This document shows positions 6,423-15,193 of a stretch of 25,350 bases of DNA, in pieces. The notes below the pieces were generated by a model. It made no database searches. It was not told where the DNA came from and saw only the letters and a list, made by a program, of their open reading frames with translations. How positions within the stretch are numbered: the first letter of the stretch is position 1; each line of letters starts with the position of its first letter. The DNA is taken from positions 1 to 25,350 of the forward strand of contig JACRFO010000066.1 in the NCBI GenBank assembly GCA_016217865.1. The letters are read 5' to 3'. Both the position numbers and the translations under genes were made by a program. The stretch is from Candidatus Kerfeldbacteria bacterium. Lineage in GTDB: Bacteria; Patescibacteriota; Patescibacteriia; SBBC01; CAIJZX01.

Positions 6423-8927
6423 GTGGATCACACGACCTACAGCGGCCTCACGACAGCCGAAGCGAATGCACGGCTGAAAACGCATGGCCCAAACAGTGTT
6501 GTCACGAAGCGAAAACTCCGTCCGATCGTAGCGTTTTTAGGGAAGTTCAACAGTCCGCTCCTCTGGATCATCATGTTTGCGTCGGTCGTGTCGCTGTTCG
6601 TCGGCGAGAAGACCGATGCCATCATCCTCATCCTGATGACCTTTGTGTCGGTGGTGCTCGACTACGTCAACACCTCGCGTTCCGAACGCGCCGTTGACGC
6701 CCTGGTCGGAAAAGTGGTTACTACCGTGGCGGTCATCCGTGACGGGCAGCAGCAAGAAATTCCCATGGTCAACATCGTTCCGGGGGATGTCGTCGTCCTG
6801 ACGTCCGGTGATGTCATTCCGGCGGATGGGCAAATCCTCGAAGACAAAGACTTCTTCGTCAACCAGTCGACGCTGAACGGCGAATCTTTACCCGTGGAAA
6901 AACACCAGCGGACGCACGAAGTTCCGCTACTGACGATTGATGACCCCACCGTCGTCTTCATGGGGACGAGTGTCGTGACTGGATATGGGACGATGGAAGT
7001 CCTGCGGACCGGTCCGAAAACGGAATTCGGAAAAATCGCTGAACGCTTACTGAAAGCCGAACCGCCGACCGATTTTGAGCGGGGCATCCGCAGTTTCAGC
7101 GTCTTCCTCGTTCGCGTGACGATGGTCATGGTCGGATTCGTCTTCGTGCTCAATGCTGCGGTCGGTCACGGTTGGCTCAACTCATTCATCTTCGCTATTG
7201 CGATTGCCATTGGTCTGACGCCGGAACTCTTGCCAGTCATCCTGACCGTTTCGTTGAGCCGAGGAGCCGTCCAGATGGCCCGCAAGCAGGTGATTGTGAA
7301 ACGCTTGCCGGCAATTCAAAACTTCGGACGGATGACTGTGTTCTGTACGGATAAGACCGGTACGCTGACTGAGAATAAGATCACCGTCGCAAAGAATATT
7401 GATGGCTTCGGTCATGATGACGATGAGGTGCTCCGGCAGGCGTACTTCAGCAGCTACTTCCACACCGGCGTCTTCAATCCGCTCGACGACGCCATCCGCA
7501 ATTTTAAATCCTGGGCGCGGGATGGTGTAAAAAAAATTGACGAAATTCCTTTTGATTTCGAACGACGACGCGAGTCGATTGTCGTTGAGGAGCAAGGCCG
7601 ACGCTTACTCATTACGAAAGGCGCGCCGGAGACGCTGCTGACGATCAGTACGAAGTGCCGTCAAGCGATGAATGATGTGGCGATGACGACCGCGCTTCGG
7701 GACCACGTGCATGCCACATTTTCGCAATTGAGTTCCGACGGTTACCGCGTCCTCGCGGTCGCAAGCCGTCCGATTGCCGCCGACGAGTTTCCCTACAAAC
7801 CCGATGACGAGCGGGAGATGGTGTTCATGGGCTTCATCGCCCTCCTCGATCCGCCGAAAGCTGGGGTGAAGGAGACAATCCGCGAATTGAGTGATCTTGG
7901 CATTGAAATCAAGATATTGACCGGAGATAATATGCTCTTAACGGAAAAAGTATGCCGGGATATCGGCTTACCGATCCGTGGGGCAGTGAGCGGAACCGAC
8001 CTCGTCCATCTCGATAAGCAGCAGTGGCGTGATCTCGTTACTTCGACGACGATTTTTGCCCGAATTGATCCGGAACAAAAGGAACGTATCATCAGCGAGT
8101 TGAGCGCGGCCGGTAACGTCGTCGGGTACATGGGCGACGGGATTAACGATGCGCCAGCGCTCAAAGCCGCCGACGTTGGCATCTCGGTCAACAATGCCGT
8201 CGATGTGGCCAAGGAAACTGCCGACATCATCCTCCTCAAGCACAGCCTCGATGTTCTGCGAGACGGTATTCTCGAAGGTCGGAAGACGTTCCACAACACC
8301 ATGAAGTACATCATGATGGGTTTGAGTTCGAACTTCGGCAATATGTTCTCGATGACCGCTGCCTCCGGGTTCCTCCCATTTCTACCGATGCTCCCGACGC
8401 AAATCCTCTTGAACAACTTCCTCTACGACACGTCGCAACTCACACTCTCGACCGACAATGTTGACGATCAGGATTTGCGCAAGCCGACAATCTGGGACAT
8501 CCGCTTCATTCAACGCTTCATGTTTGTCTTCGGCCCGATCAGTTCGCTATTCGATTTCGTAACCTTCGGGGTGCTCCTCTGGGTCTTCAAGCTGACCGAA
8601 GCGGGTTTTCAAACAGGCTGGTTTATCGAGTCGATCGCCACCCAGATCTTCGTGATCTACGTCATCCGAACGAAGCGTTTACCGTTCTTGCAGAGCCGCC
8701 CGAGCCTAGCGTTACTGATCAACACCGTGGCGGTCGTCGCGATCGCTTGGCTGATTCCATATTTGCCGTTGCAGCACTGGTTCGAACTCCAGCCGCTCCC
8801 GCTACTGACCGTCGTCGCGGTCTTTGGCATTGTGCTCATCTACCTGCTGATGGTCGAATCGATCAAGCGTTGGTTCTATCGCCGCTGGCAAGCTCGTCAA
8901 CACGCCCACCATGTTTCACCTGCGTAA
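6423..8927 (+). CDS. mgtA: MgtA/MgtB-type magnesium-transporting P-type ATPase, 834 aa
   Basis: A P-type ATPase of the P3B (Mg2+ import) type, acting in the plasma membrane and driven by ATP. In order: N-terminal cytoplasmic segment with two membrane helices; A domain with NGES at 152-155; TM4 motif PELLP at 267-271; phosphorylation site DKTGTLT with Asp310; nucleotide-binding domain; GDGINDAP hinge at 571-578; six C-terminal helices. Placement in the Mg2+ group rests on the IQNFG sequence before the phosphorylation site, YDTSQLTLSTDNVD in the TM6 region and IRTKRLPFLQSRPS near the C-terminus, all of which match MgtA proteins I know. The length is slightly short of the usual ~900. GTG start without SD, directly after the -10. 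First gene of a four-gene operon; it overlaps the next gene by 17 bp. Confidence 0.88.
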   Translation: MDHTTYSGLTTAEANARLKTHGPNSVVTKRKLRPIVAFLGKFNSPLLWIIMFASVVSLFVGEKTDAIILILMTFVSVVLDYVNTSRSERAVDALVGKVVTTVAVIRDGQQQEIPMVNIVPGDVVVLTSGDVIPADGQILEDKDFFVNQSTLNGESLPVEKHQRTHEVPLLTIDDPTVVFMGTSVVTGYGTMEVLRTGPKTEFGKIAERLLKAEPPTDFERGIRSFSVFLVRVTMVMVGFVFVLNAAVGHGWLNSFIFAIAIAIGLTPELLPVILTVSLSRGAVQMARKQVIVKRLPAIQNFGRMTVFCTDKTGTLTENKITVAKNIDGFGHDDDEVLRQAYFSSYFHTGVFNPLDDAIRNFKSWARDGVKKIDEIPFDFERRRESIVVEEQGRRLLITKGAPETLLTISTKCRQAMNDVAMTTALRDHVHATFSQLSSDGYRVLAVASRPIAADEFPYKPDDEREMVFMGFIALLDPPKAGVKETIRELSDLGIEIKILTGDNMLLTEKVCRDIGLPIRGAVSGTDLVHLDKQQWRDLVTSTTIFARIDPEQKERIISELSAAGNVVGYMGDGINDAPALKAADVGISVNNAVDVAKETADIILLKHSLDVLRDGILEGRKTFHNTMKYIMMGLSSNFGNMFSMTAASGFLPFLPMLPTQILLNNFLYDTSQLTLSTDNVDDQDLRKPTIWDIRFIQRFMFVFGPISSLFDFVTFGVLLWVFKLTEAGFQTGWFIESIATQIFVIYVIRTKRLPFLQSRPSLALLINTVAVVAIAWLIPYLPLQHWFELQPLPLLTVVAVFGIVLIYLLMVESIKRWFYRRWQARQHAHHVSPA

Positions 8928-10164
8928 GTACAGCAAATCCATTGGGCCGGGAGTGATCACCGGCGCGTCGGACGACGATCCGAGCGGCGTCATAACGTAC
9001 TCACAAACTGGCGCACAGTTCGGCTACCATTTTCTCTGGCTAGCACTCTTCACAACGCCGCTGATGATGGCGGTCCAGGAGATGTCCGCCCGGCTTGGTC
9101 TAGTCACGCGCCAAGGGCTTGGACGGCTGATTCGTCATCACGTCTCGCGTCGGGTCGCCCTCGGCCTAGCGCTAGGCTTACTGATCGTCAACACCGTAAA
9201 CATCGGGGCCGACCTGTCGGCGATGGCGGCGGTGACGCGGCTGATCTTGCCGGGTCCGCAGGTGTTGTACTTGCTGCTGTTTGCCGCGCTCATCCTCGTC
9301 CTCGAAATCACCGTTACTTACGCCCGGTACGTCAATGTCCTGAAGTGGCTGACCCTCGCGCTGTTCAGCTACGTCGCCGTTGCGTTCGTGACTCATCAAG
9401 ATTGGATCTCCGCGCTGCGCCACACCGTCCTCCCGAGTTTTACCGGCGGGTGGTCGAGCTGGTACCTCATCACCGCGATTCTCGGGACAACGATTTCTCC
9501 GTACTTGTTCTTTTGGCAGGCGTCGGAAGAAGTTGAGGAACTGACGGTGCTCCAGCGGATGCAGCATGCGATGCGGACCGACGTGCCGCGGCGATTGCGG
9601 GCCATGCGCCGCGACACGGCCTTGGGCATGGTCTTCTCGAATGTCGTCATGTTCTTCATCATTCTCGCTACGGCCAGCACGCTCCATCAAGCTGGCGTGA
9701 CTGACATAACAAGTGCCGAACAAGCGGCTGAAGCCTTACGACCACTCGCCGGCTCATCGGCCTTTCTCCTGTTCGCATTGGGTATCATCGGGACTGGCCT
9801 GCTAGCCGTGCCGGTTCTAGCTGGTTCAGCCGCGTATGCGCTGGCCGACGTGTTCGGTTGGCCAGAAGGACTCGGGAAGACCTTCCGGCAAGCCCCCGCG
9901 TTCTACGTAACGATCGGTGCAGCAATTCTCGTCGGTGGGCTAGCTAGCCTGACCGGGTTTGGCGCAGTCCAACTGCTCATTTGGGCGGCTGTCCTCAATG
10001 GCTTATTAGCGCCAGTCGTGCTGTGGTACATCAACCGGCTGGCGGCGAGTCGGCGGGTGGTCGGTTCGTACACGAGCCCACCGGTGGTCCGCTGGGGCGG
10101 CTGGTTAACGTGGGGGCTGATGACGTTCGCGGGCAGCTTAACGATTATTCAGTTCTTCCGTTAG
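8911..10164 (+). CDS. NRAMP-family divalent metal transporter, noncanonical metal site, 417 aa
   Basis: A polytopic protein with about 11 helices and the NRAMP opening pattern (GPGVITGAS, then AQFGY). NRAMP proteins carry divalent metals across the plasma membrane with proton coupling. The canonical TM1 motif Asp-Pro-Gly-Asn is Asp-Pro-Ser-Gly here (within DDDPSG, residues 21-26), and TM6 reads ISPYLFFWQ where transition-metal NRAMPs have a Met-Pro-His core. The Asn and Met ligands of the Mn/Fe site are therefore absent. Loss of the Met is also reported for the NRAMP-related Mg2+ transporters, so Mg2+ or another hard cation is plausible; this is inference. The start lies within the end of mgtA (17-bp overlap), implying coupled translation. 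The next ATPase follows after 3 bp. Confidence 0.8.
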   Translation: MFHLRKYSKSIGPGVITGASDDDPSGVITYSQTGAQFGYHFLWLALFTTPLMMAVQEMSARLGLVTRQGLGRLIRHHVSRRVALGLALGLLIVNTVNIGADLSAMAAVTRLILPGPQVLYLLLFAALILVLEITVTYARYVNVLKWLTLALFSYVAVAFVTHQDWISALRHTVLPSFTGGWSSWYLITAILGTTISPYLFFWQASEEVEELTVLQRMQHAMRTDVPRRLRAMRRDTALGMVFSNVVMFFIILATASTLHQAGVTDITSAEQAAEALRPLAGSSAFLLFALGIIGTGLLAVPVLAGSAAYALADVFGWPEGLGKTFRQAPAFYVTIGAAILVGGLASLTGFGAVQLLIWAAVLNGLLAPVVLWYINRLAASRRVVGSYTSPPVVRWGGWLTWGLMTFAGSLTIIQFFR

Positions 10165-10167
10165 CGT

Positions 10168-12885
10168 ATGGCAGAAACGGCGACAACCGAGGCTTGGCAC
10201 GCGCTTCCGACTGAACGAGTCAGTGAACTTTTAAAGACGTCAGCTGACGGCGTCCTCGCTGCCGATGTTGACCGGCGACGGCAGAGCTACGGTACGAACG
10301 CCTTGCCGCCACCCGTGTTGCCCGGTCACTGGCGCGTGCTGCTGGCGCAATTCCAAAGTCCGTTGATCGTGATTCTGCTCGTGGCCGCAGTAGTATCCTT
10401 TTGGTTGCGGGAAACGCGCGATGCGACCGTCATTTTGGCTGTCGTGGTCATCAATGCGATCATCGGGTATCGTCAAGAATACCAATCTGACCGGGCTGTC
10501 CAAAAACTCCTGCAGCTAACGCAACCAATAGTCCATGTCATTCGTGACGGACAAGAACATGAATGCTCGGTTGATGATTTAGTCGTGGGCGATCTTGTTT
10601 TGGTCGCCAGCGGTGACGTCATTCCGGCCGACGGGCGATGGCTGACGACAGTTCACGTCCGGGTCAATGAAGCGAGTCTCACCGGTGAAGCGGCGCCGCG
10701 CGATAAGTTTCCTGAACCGGTCAGCGTTGGAACGGCGTTGCCCGAACGCAGCTCCATGGGTTGGCGCGGCACGACAGTTGCCAGCGGACGCGGCATGTTG
10801 ATCGTCACCGCAGTTGGCCGGCAGACGCAATTCGGGCAAATCATCAGCAGTATTGAACAAATCAATCAAGCGGGAACGCCATTTCAAAAACAACTCGCAG
10901 TTTTTTCGCGCAAACTCATCTACGTTACCCTTGGTTTAGGTGCCTTGGTCCTCCTGATGGGGATGTGGCGACAGCTTCCCTTTGAGAGCATCTTCTTGTT
11001 ATCGGTCAGTTTGATCGTTTCCATCATCCCCGAAGGCCTCCCGGTGGTCATCACCTTGGCGATGGCGTGGGGGATGTGGGCTATGGCGAAACGTCAGGCC
11101 GTGGTCCGGAAACTTTCATCAGTTGAGACACTCGGTTCAGTGACCGTCGTCGCGACCGATAAAACTGGAACGCTGACCTACGGCGAGATGATGATGGAGC
11201 AGCTCTGGGTGGGGAACGAACAGTACGTGTGTACCGGCCGCGGTTACGAACCGGATGGGGCAATTCTCCGGGCGAGTGACCAAGTCAGTAGCCGTTCCGA
11301 ACCCGCCGTGCAGCTGGCGCTCCAGTACTTGATGCTGAACAATGACAGTCGTTTCATCTACAGTCCGACGCAAGAACGGCTGCCAGCTGGTGATCCGACC
11401 GAGCTGGCCTTGATCGTCGCTGGTGAGAAGGCCGGATTGAACCTCCAAGAACTACACGAACGCTTTCCGCGGCTCGGAGAAGTACCCTTTGACGCCCGCC
11501 TGAAGTACATGTTGACGTGGCACCGTCACGACGAAGGTCGGGTAGCAATTCTCAAAGGAGCGCCACTGGTCGTGCTCGATCACTGTCAGTCGCTCTGGGG
11601 CGCTGGCGGCGACCAGCCGATGACGGAACATCATCGACGGATGATCAGGGCGATGAATCAAGATTGGTCGAGTCGGGGTTTGCGCGGATTAGCCGTGGCG
11701 ATTGACCGTCGGCCCGACGACCAGCCTATTGAGAACGATCATCAGTTAGAGGTTCGGTACACGTTTGTTGGACTGGTTGGTATTGCTGATGCGGTCCGTC
11801 CGGAAGCTGCGGCAGCGATCGCCGGGATGCATCGCGCTGGCGTCCGAACGATCATGCTGACGGGTGATGCGACCGAAACGGGCAAGCGAATTGCCATGAA
11901 CGTCGGCCTGCTGACGGACGATGCAACGTCAGCGGTGCTGGCCGGTGATGAACTGGATCGGTTGACGGATGATGAATTGCAAGCCCGCATCGGCGAAGTT
12001 CGAGTAGCAACTCGCCTCACACCCGAAGGGAAGGTCCGTATAGCCGCCGCCTTGAAGCGCCGCGGCGATATTGTCGCCATGACTGGCGATGGGATGAACG
12101 ATGCCCCAGCTCTCCGCGAAGCGGATGTTGGCATCGCAGTTGGCCGCACTTCAAGCGATGCCGCGAAGGAAGCGGCCGACATTGTCTTGACTGATGGTAA
12201 CTATGCCAGTATTGTTGCTGCGATTGCTGAAGGGCGGCGAATTTTTCGGAATATCCGCAGGATTGTCTATTACCTCCTCGCTTCGAACTTTTCCGAACTT
12301 GGGTTAATCGTCGGGGCCTTACTCCTCGGTATGCCGTTACCACTCCTCCCAACGCAAATCATCTGGTTGAATGCCGTCACTGATCCGCTCCTCGGAATTG
12401 CCCTGGCAAAAGAACCAGTCAGCCCACTGGCGATGTCAGCCGAACCGTTGCCGCCGCAAACGCCGCTGGTCACACCGCCGATGTGGCGCCGGATTCTTGT
12501 CCTGGCGCTGGTGTTGACGGGTACGTCACTTGCCGTCTTCGCGATTGGCCTGGCCCGTGATCTGCCTCGACAGCATCTCTACGCGGTGACTTTAACGACG
12601 TTAGCGTTCGGTGAGTGGTTTATCGGTCTGGCTGCCCGTTCGTCGCTGCGGTCGATTTTTAAAGTTGGCTTCACGAACCAAACAATTCTCATTGCCCTGG
12701 CCGTCATCGTCCTGATGCAATTGGCAATTCTCTATTTCCCGCCGCTAGCTGCGTCGCTCGAAGTAGTGCCGCTGACACTCCTGGATTGGGCGCTCGTCGC
12801 ACTCGGTTCAATCCCAGTGCTGATGGTAGAAGAAATTCTGAAGTGGCGCCGTCGGCAACACATCGCTACACCCCGTTTCGCATGA
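10168..12885 (+). CDS. Ca2+-type (P2A-like) cation-transporting P-type ATPase, 905 aa
   Basis: A full-length P2-type ATPase that should export cations, probably Ca2+, at the plasma membrane. Seen in order: N-terminal cation-ATPase domain; TM1-2; A domain with TGEA at 172-175 (TGES in most relatives); TM4 PEGLP at 288-292; phosphorylation site DKTGTLT with Asp331; TGDGMNDAP at 639-647; TM5 with Asn707 and Glu710; TM6 with N-A-V-T-D at 735-739; then four more helices. Glu289, Asn735, Thr738 and Asp739 match positions that bind Ca2+ in SERCA-type pumps. A Na+/K+ or Mn2+ specificity cannot be excluded. It starts 3 bp after the NRAMP gene without SD and overlaps the next gene by an ATGA, so it is translated in the same operon. 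Confidence 0.85.
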   Translation: MAETATTEAWHALPTERVSELLKTSADGVLAADVDRRRQSYGTNALPPPVLPGHWRVLLAQFQSPLIVILLVAAVVSFWLRETRDATVILAVVVINAIIGYRQEYQSDRAVQKLLQLTQPIVHVIRDGQEHECSVDDLVVGDLVLVASGDVIPADGRWLTTVHVRVNEASLTGEAAPRDKFPEPVSVGTALPERSSMGWRGTTVASGRGMLIVTAVGRQTQFGQIISSIEQINQAGTPFQKQLAVFSRKLIYVTLGLGALVLLMGMWRQLPFESIFLLSVSLIVSIIPEGLPVVITLAMAWGMWAMAKRQAVVRKLSSVETLGSVTVVATDKTGTLTYGEMMMEQLWVGNEQYVCTGRGYEPDGAILRASDQVSSRSEPAVQLALQYLMLNNDSRFIYSPTQERLPAGDPTELALIVAGEKAGLNLQELHERFPRLGEVPFDARLKYMLTWHRHDEGRVAILKGAPLVVLDHCQSLWGAGGDQPMTEHHRRMIRAMNQDWSSRGLRGLAVAIDRRPDDQPIENDHQLEVRYTFVGLVGIADAVRPEAAAAIAGMHRAGVRTIMLTGDATETGKRIAMNVGLLTDDATSAVLAGDELDRLTDDELQARIGEVRVATRLTPEGKVRIAAALKRRGDIVAMTGDGMNDAPALREADVGIAVGRTSSDAAKEAADIVLTDGNYASIVAAIAEGRRIFRNIRRIVYYLLASNFSELGLIVGALLLGMPLPLLPTQIIWLNAVTDPLLGIALAKEPVSPLAMSAEPLPPQTPLVTPPMWRRILVLALVLTGTSLAVFAIGLARDLPRQHLYAVTLTTLAFGEWFIGLAARSSLRSIFKVGFTNQTILIALAVIVLMQLAILYFPPLAASLEVVPLTLLDWALVALGSIPVLMVEEILKWRRRQHIATPRFA

Positions 12886-13445
12886 ATACCACTCGTCTTC
12901 GCCTCCTCGCCTGTTTGCCGCAACTCGTCCTCCTCGGGATTGAGCTCCGGACGTCGTACGACACCTGGCCGAGGCAAGTTGCCCTGTCGTTGACGAACGT
13001 CGCTGGCCTCGTAGCGGTGCTCACGTTCGATCGCTGGCTACGTCGGCGGGGGAGCCGTCTGTCGTGGGTCACGGTTATCCTGACGTTCGGTTCCATCTGG
13101 CTCGACGCCCTCGGTAACTTCCAGCACCTCTACGCTGGATACTGGTGGTGGGACCGGATCACCCACACCGTCGGTGGGATGGCTATCTCTGGCGGGTTTA
13201 TCGACTTCTTTCAGTCGTGGCGGCGGACCGGTCAACTGACAGTCACTTGGGGATTTGCGACGTTGACCGGATTCCTCGTGGGCCAACTCCTCGGTAGTCT
13301 CTATGAGATCAGTGAGTGGCTCGGGGATGCCTGGTTTGGGACCAATCGCGTGGTCTACCGGTACGACACGCCCCATGATTTATTCTTCAATATTCTCGGG
13401 GGGCTGCTGGTCGTTCTCTTGGCTAGGTTGACACGTTCCCGGTAG
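12882..13445 (+). CDS. YjdF-like (DUF2238-type) integral membrane protein, 187 aa
   Basis: A small multi-pass protein with helices at about 8-21, 32-49, 62-79, 96-110, 119-143 and 168-184. Conserved-looking polar motifs lie at helix ends: WWWDRITHTVGGM (88-100), YEISEW (141-146) and YDTPHDLFFN (161-170). The Asp-Arg-x-x-His, Tyr-Glu-x-x-Glu-Trp and Asp-x-x-x-Asp pattern resembles YjdF/DUF2238 proteins, whose function is not established; I rate the family match as moderate. The ATG at 12882 is chosen because it forms an ATGA overlap with the stop of the ATPase gene; the longer frame from 12786 lies wholly inside that gene. Its place at the end of a cation-transport operon suggests a role in ion or envelope homeostasis. 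Confidence 0.65.
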   Translation: MNTTRLRLLACLPQLVLLGIELRTSYDTWPRQVALSLTNVAGLVAVLTFDRWLRRRGSRLSWVTVILTFGSIWLDALGNFQHLYAGYWWWDRITHTVGGMAISGGFIDFFQSWRRTGQLTVTWGFATLTGFLVGQLLGSLYEISEWLGDAWFGTNRVVYRYDTPHDLFFNILGGLLVVLLARLTRSR

Positions 13446-13474
13446 TTGCTCGCCCGGGAAAAAAGTGGTATACT
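13446..13474 (+). promoter_or_regulatory. Promoter of the aspS-gap operon
   Basis: TTGCTC (13446-13451), 17 bp and TATACT (13469-13474), with TGG directly before the -10 (extended -10). Transcription would begin near 13481. The same GTGGTATACT core occurs at 18806-18815. The promoter overlaps a CCGGG inverted repeat (13436-13442 with 13454-13460), which has no T run. Confidence 0.7.
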
Positions 13475-13502
13475 CACGGTCTCATTGTTTACCGTTGTCT
13501 TC

Positions 13503-14900
13503 GTGAATCCAAGAATTCTCGCCGCCGAAACGCCGGCACATCTAGACCAGACCGTAACCCTCAAAGGCTGGGTCCATGTCCGCCGCGACATGGGCAAGAT
13601 TATTTTTATCCATCTGCGCGATCGGAGCGGCCAGGTCCAGGTGGTTTTTGTGCCAGGGGAGTGTCCTGATTACGAACTGGCGAAGACCTTGCGCGACGAA
13701 TTCGTGGTTGCCATTACTGGTCAAGTCGCCAAGCGCGGTCCAAAGAACGTCAACGCGAACATGCTGACGGGTACGGTCGAGATCCAGGCTCGTGCCCTTG
13801 AAGTGTTGTCGGCCGCCCAAACGCCGCCCTTTCCCCTGGCTGACACTCAACCGGTCAGTGAAGATGCCCGTCTGACTTACCGGTACCTTGACTTGCGGAG
13901 TCCGCGCATGAATGAGAATATCCGGTTCCGCTCACGCGTGAACATGTTCCTGCGGAATTACTTAGTGACGGAAGGATTCACTGAAATCGAAACGCCCTAC
14001 ATCACGAAAGGCACGCCTGAAGGCGCTCGTGAGTTTATCATCCCGTCCCGCCAACATGCCGGACAGTTCTACGTCTTGCCGCAGAGCCCACAGCAGTTCA
14101 AGCAGCTCTTGATGGTTGGCGGACTCGAACGGTATTTCCAAATTGTCCGCTGTTTCCGCGACGAAGACCAACGCGGCGATCGCCAACCGGAGTTCACCCA
14201 ATTGGATCTGGAGATGTCGTTCGTTGAACAAGCTGACGTCCTCGAACTCGTTGAGCGGATGTTCACTGCCCTCGTTACTGAACTCTGCCCAGAGAAGACC
14301 TTCACAGCGACGCCATTTCCACGCATTACGTACGCTGAAGCGATGGCGAAGTGGGGGAATGACAAGCCGGATATACGGAAGAATCCGTCTGATCCGAACG
14401 AACTCGGTTTCTGTTTCATCGTCGACTTCCCGCTGTTCGAGTATTCTGATGCGGAGAAGAAGTTGGTGAGCACCCACCACCTCTTCACCTCGCCCCAAGC
14501 GGCCGACCTGCCGTTACTCGACACTGACCCGAGCAAGGTGAAAGGCCAACAGTACGACTTCGTGCTCAACGGTTTTGAAATCGCCGGTGGTTCGATTCGG
14601 ATTCATGATCAAGAACTGCAACGGAAGATATTCAAAATCCTCAAATTGAGTGACGAGGAAATTGAGACGAAGTTCGGCCACATGCTTCGCGCGTTCAGCT
14701 ACGGTGTCCCACCGCATGGCGGTATCGCCCCAGGGCTCGACCGGATCGTGATGCTCCTGCGCAATGAACCGAACATCCGCGAGGTCATCGCTTTCCCGAA
14801 GACCGGCGATGCTCGGGACTTGATGATGGGCGCGCCTAGCGAACTACCGCCAACGGCCCTGCGCGAAGCGCATATCCAATTACGGTCAAAAAAAGAATAA
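13503..14900 (+). CDS. aspS: Aspartyl-tRNA synthetase lacking the GAD insertion, 465 aa
   Basis: Charges tRNA-Asp with aspartate in the cytoplasm. The N-terminal OB fold (about 1-110) shows GWVHVRRDMG and IHLRDRSGQVQVVF. The class II catalytic domain shows motif 1 near TEIETPYITKGTPEGAREF, the QSPQQFKQLLM helix, motif 2 (FRDEDQRGDRQPEF) and motif 3 (GIAPGLDRIVML). Bacterial AspRS is usually about 590 aa with a ~120-residue GAD domain after the GSDKPD stretch; here NDKPDIRK is followed within about ten residues by CFIVDFPLFEY, so the insertion is gone, as in archaeal-type or reduced CPR enzymes. The GTG at 13503 is used because translation from 13446 would start inside the promoter; there is no SD. 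First gene of a seven-gene operon, 3 bp from the next. Confidence 0.92.
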   Translation: MNPRILAAETPAHLDQTVTLKGWVHVRRDMGKIIFIHLRDRSGQVQVVFVPGECPDYELAKTLRDEFVVAITGQVAKRGPKNVNANMLTGTVEIQARALEVLSAAQTPPFPLADTQPVSEDARLTYRYLDLRSPRMNENIRFRSRVNMFLRNYLVTEGFTEIETPYITKGTPEGAREFIIPSRQHAGQFYVLPQSPQQFKQLLMVGGLERYFQIVRCFRDEDQRGDRQPEFTQLDLEMSFVEQADVLELVERMFTALVTELCPEKTFTATPFPRITYAEAMAKWGNDKPDIRKNPSDPNELGFCFIVDFPLFEYSDAEKKLVSTHHLFTSPQAADLPLLDTDPSKVKGQQYDFVLNGFEIAGGSIRIHDQELQRKIFKILKLSDEEIETKFGHMLRAFSYGVPPHGGIAPGLDRIVMLLRNEPNIREVIAFPKTGDARDLMMGAPSELPPTALREAHIQLRSKKE

Positions 14901-14903
14901 GCC

Positions 14904-15188
14904 ATGCGCCTATCAGCACTCCAACGCTTCATCATTCGGGAGTGCTATCAGTATCCAAAACCGCGAGTTCCACGGTCACCATTCGAGAAGTACTACGCCA
15001 AGCGCAGTTCGACAGCGACCGATAACATCACCGCTTCGTTAGAACGACTGGTTGATCGCGGATTGCTCATCGGTTACGGTCGCCGGACCCCGCGCAAGTG
15101 GTTCATTGAAGAAGTGCGACTGACGTCGCTCGGTCGACGGACAGTCCGCCTGACGTTCGGCCAACAACAACGTTTGCCACTAACATAA
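14904..15188 (+). CDS. Small winged-helix-like protein, 94 aa
   Basis: A basic protein (many Arg and Lys) with a likely winged helix: helix 1 at about 4-16, a basic segment, helix 2/3 around 38-52 (TDNITASLERLVDRGLL) and a beta wing with GYGRRTPRKWFIEEVRLTSLG (57-77). The combination of a recognition-type helix, Leu-rich packing and a hairpin ending in a conserved L-T-x-x-G-R resembles DNA-binding domains of small transcription regulators. No ligand domain is present. It sits 3 bp after aspS and 5 bp before the ybaK-like gene, so it is cotranscribed. The target is unknown; a role as a local regulator or nucleoid protein is a guess. Confidence 0.65.
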   Translation: MRLSALQRFIIRECYQYPKPRVPRSPFEKYYAKRSSTATDNITASLERLVDRGLLIGYGRRTPRKWFIEEVRLTSLGRRTVRLTFGQQQRLPLT

Positions 15189-15193
15189 CCACT

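Noticed and set aside
13436..13460. TTCCCGG/CCGGGAA hairpin as a terminator of the ion-transport operon
   Set aside because: The stem is followed by A residues, not T, on the plus strand, and it overlaps the aspS -35. It may be coincidental.
13446..13502. Longer aspS start at 13446
   Set aside because: This stretch contains the promoter -35 and -10, and known AspRS sequences begin close to the GTG at 13503.
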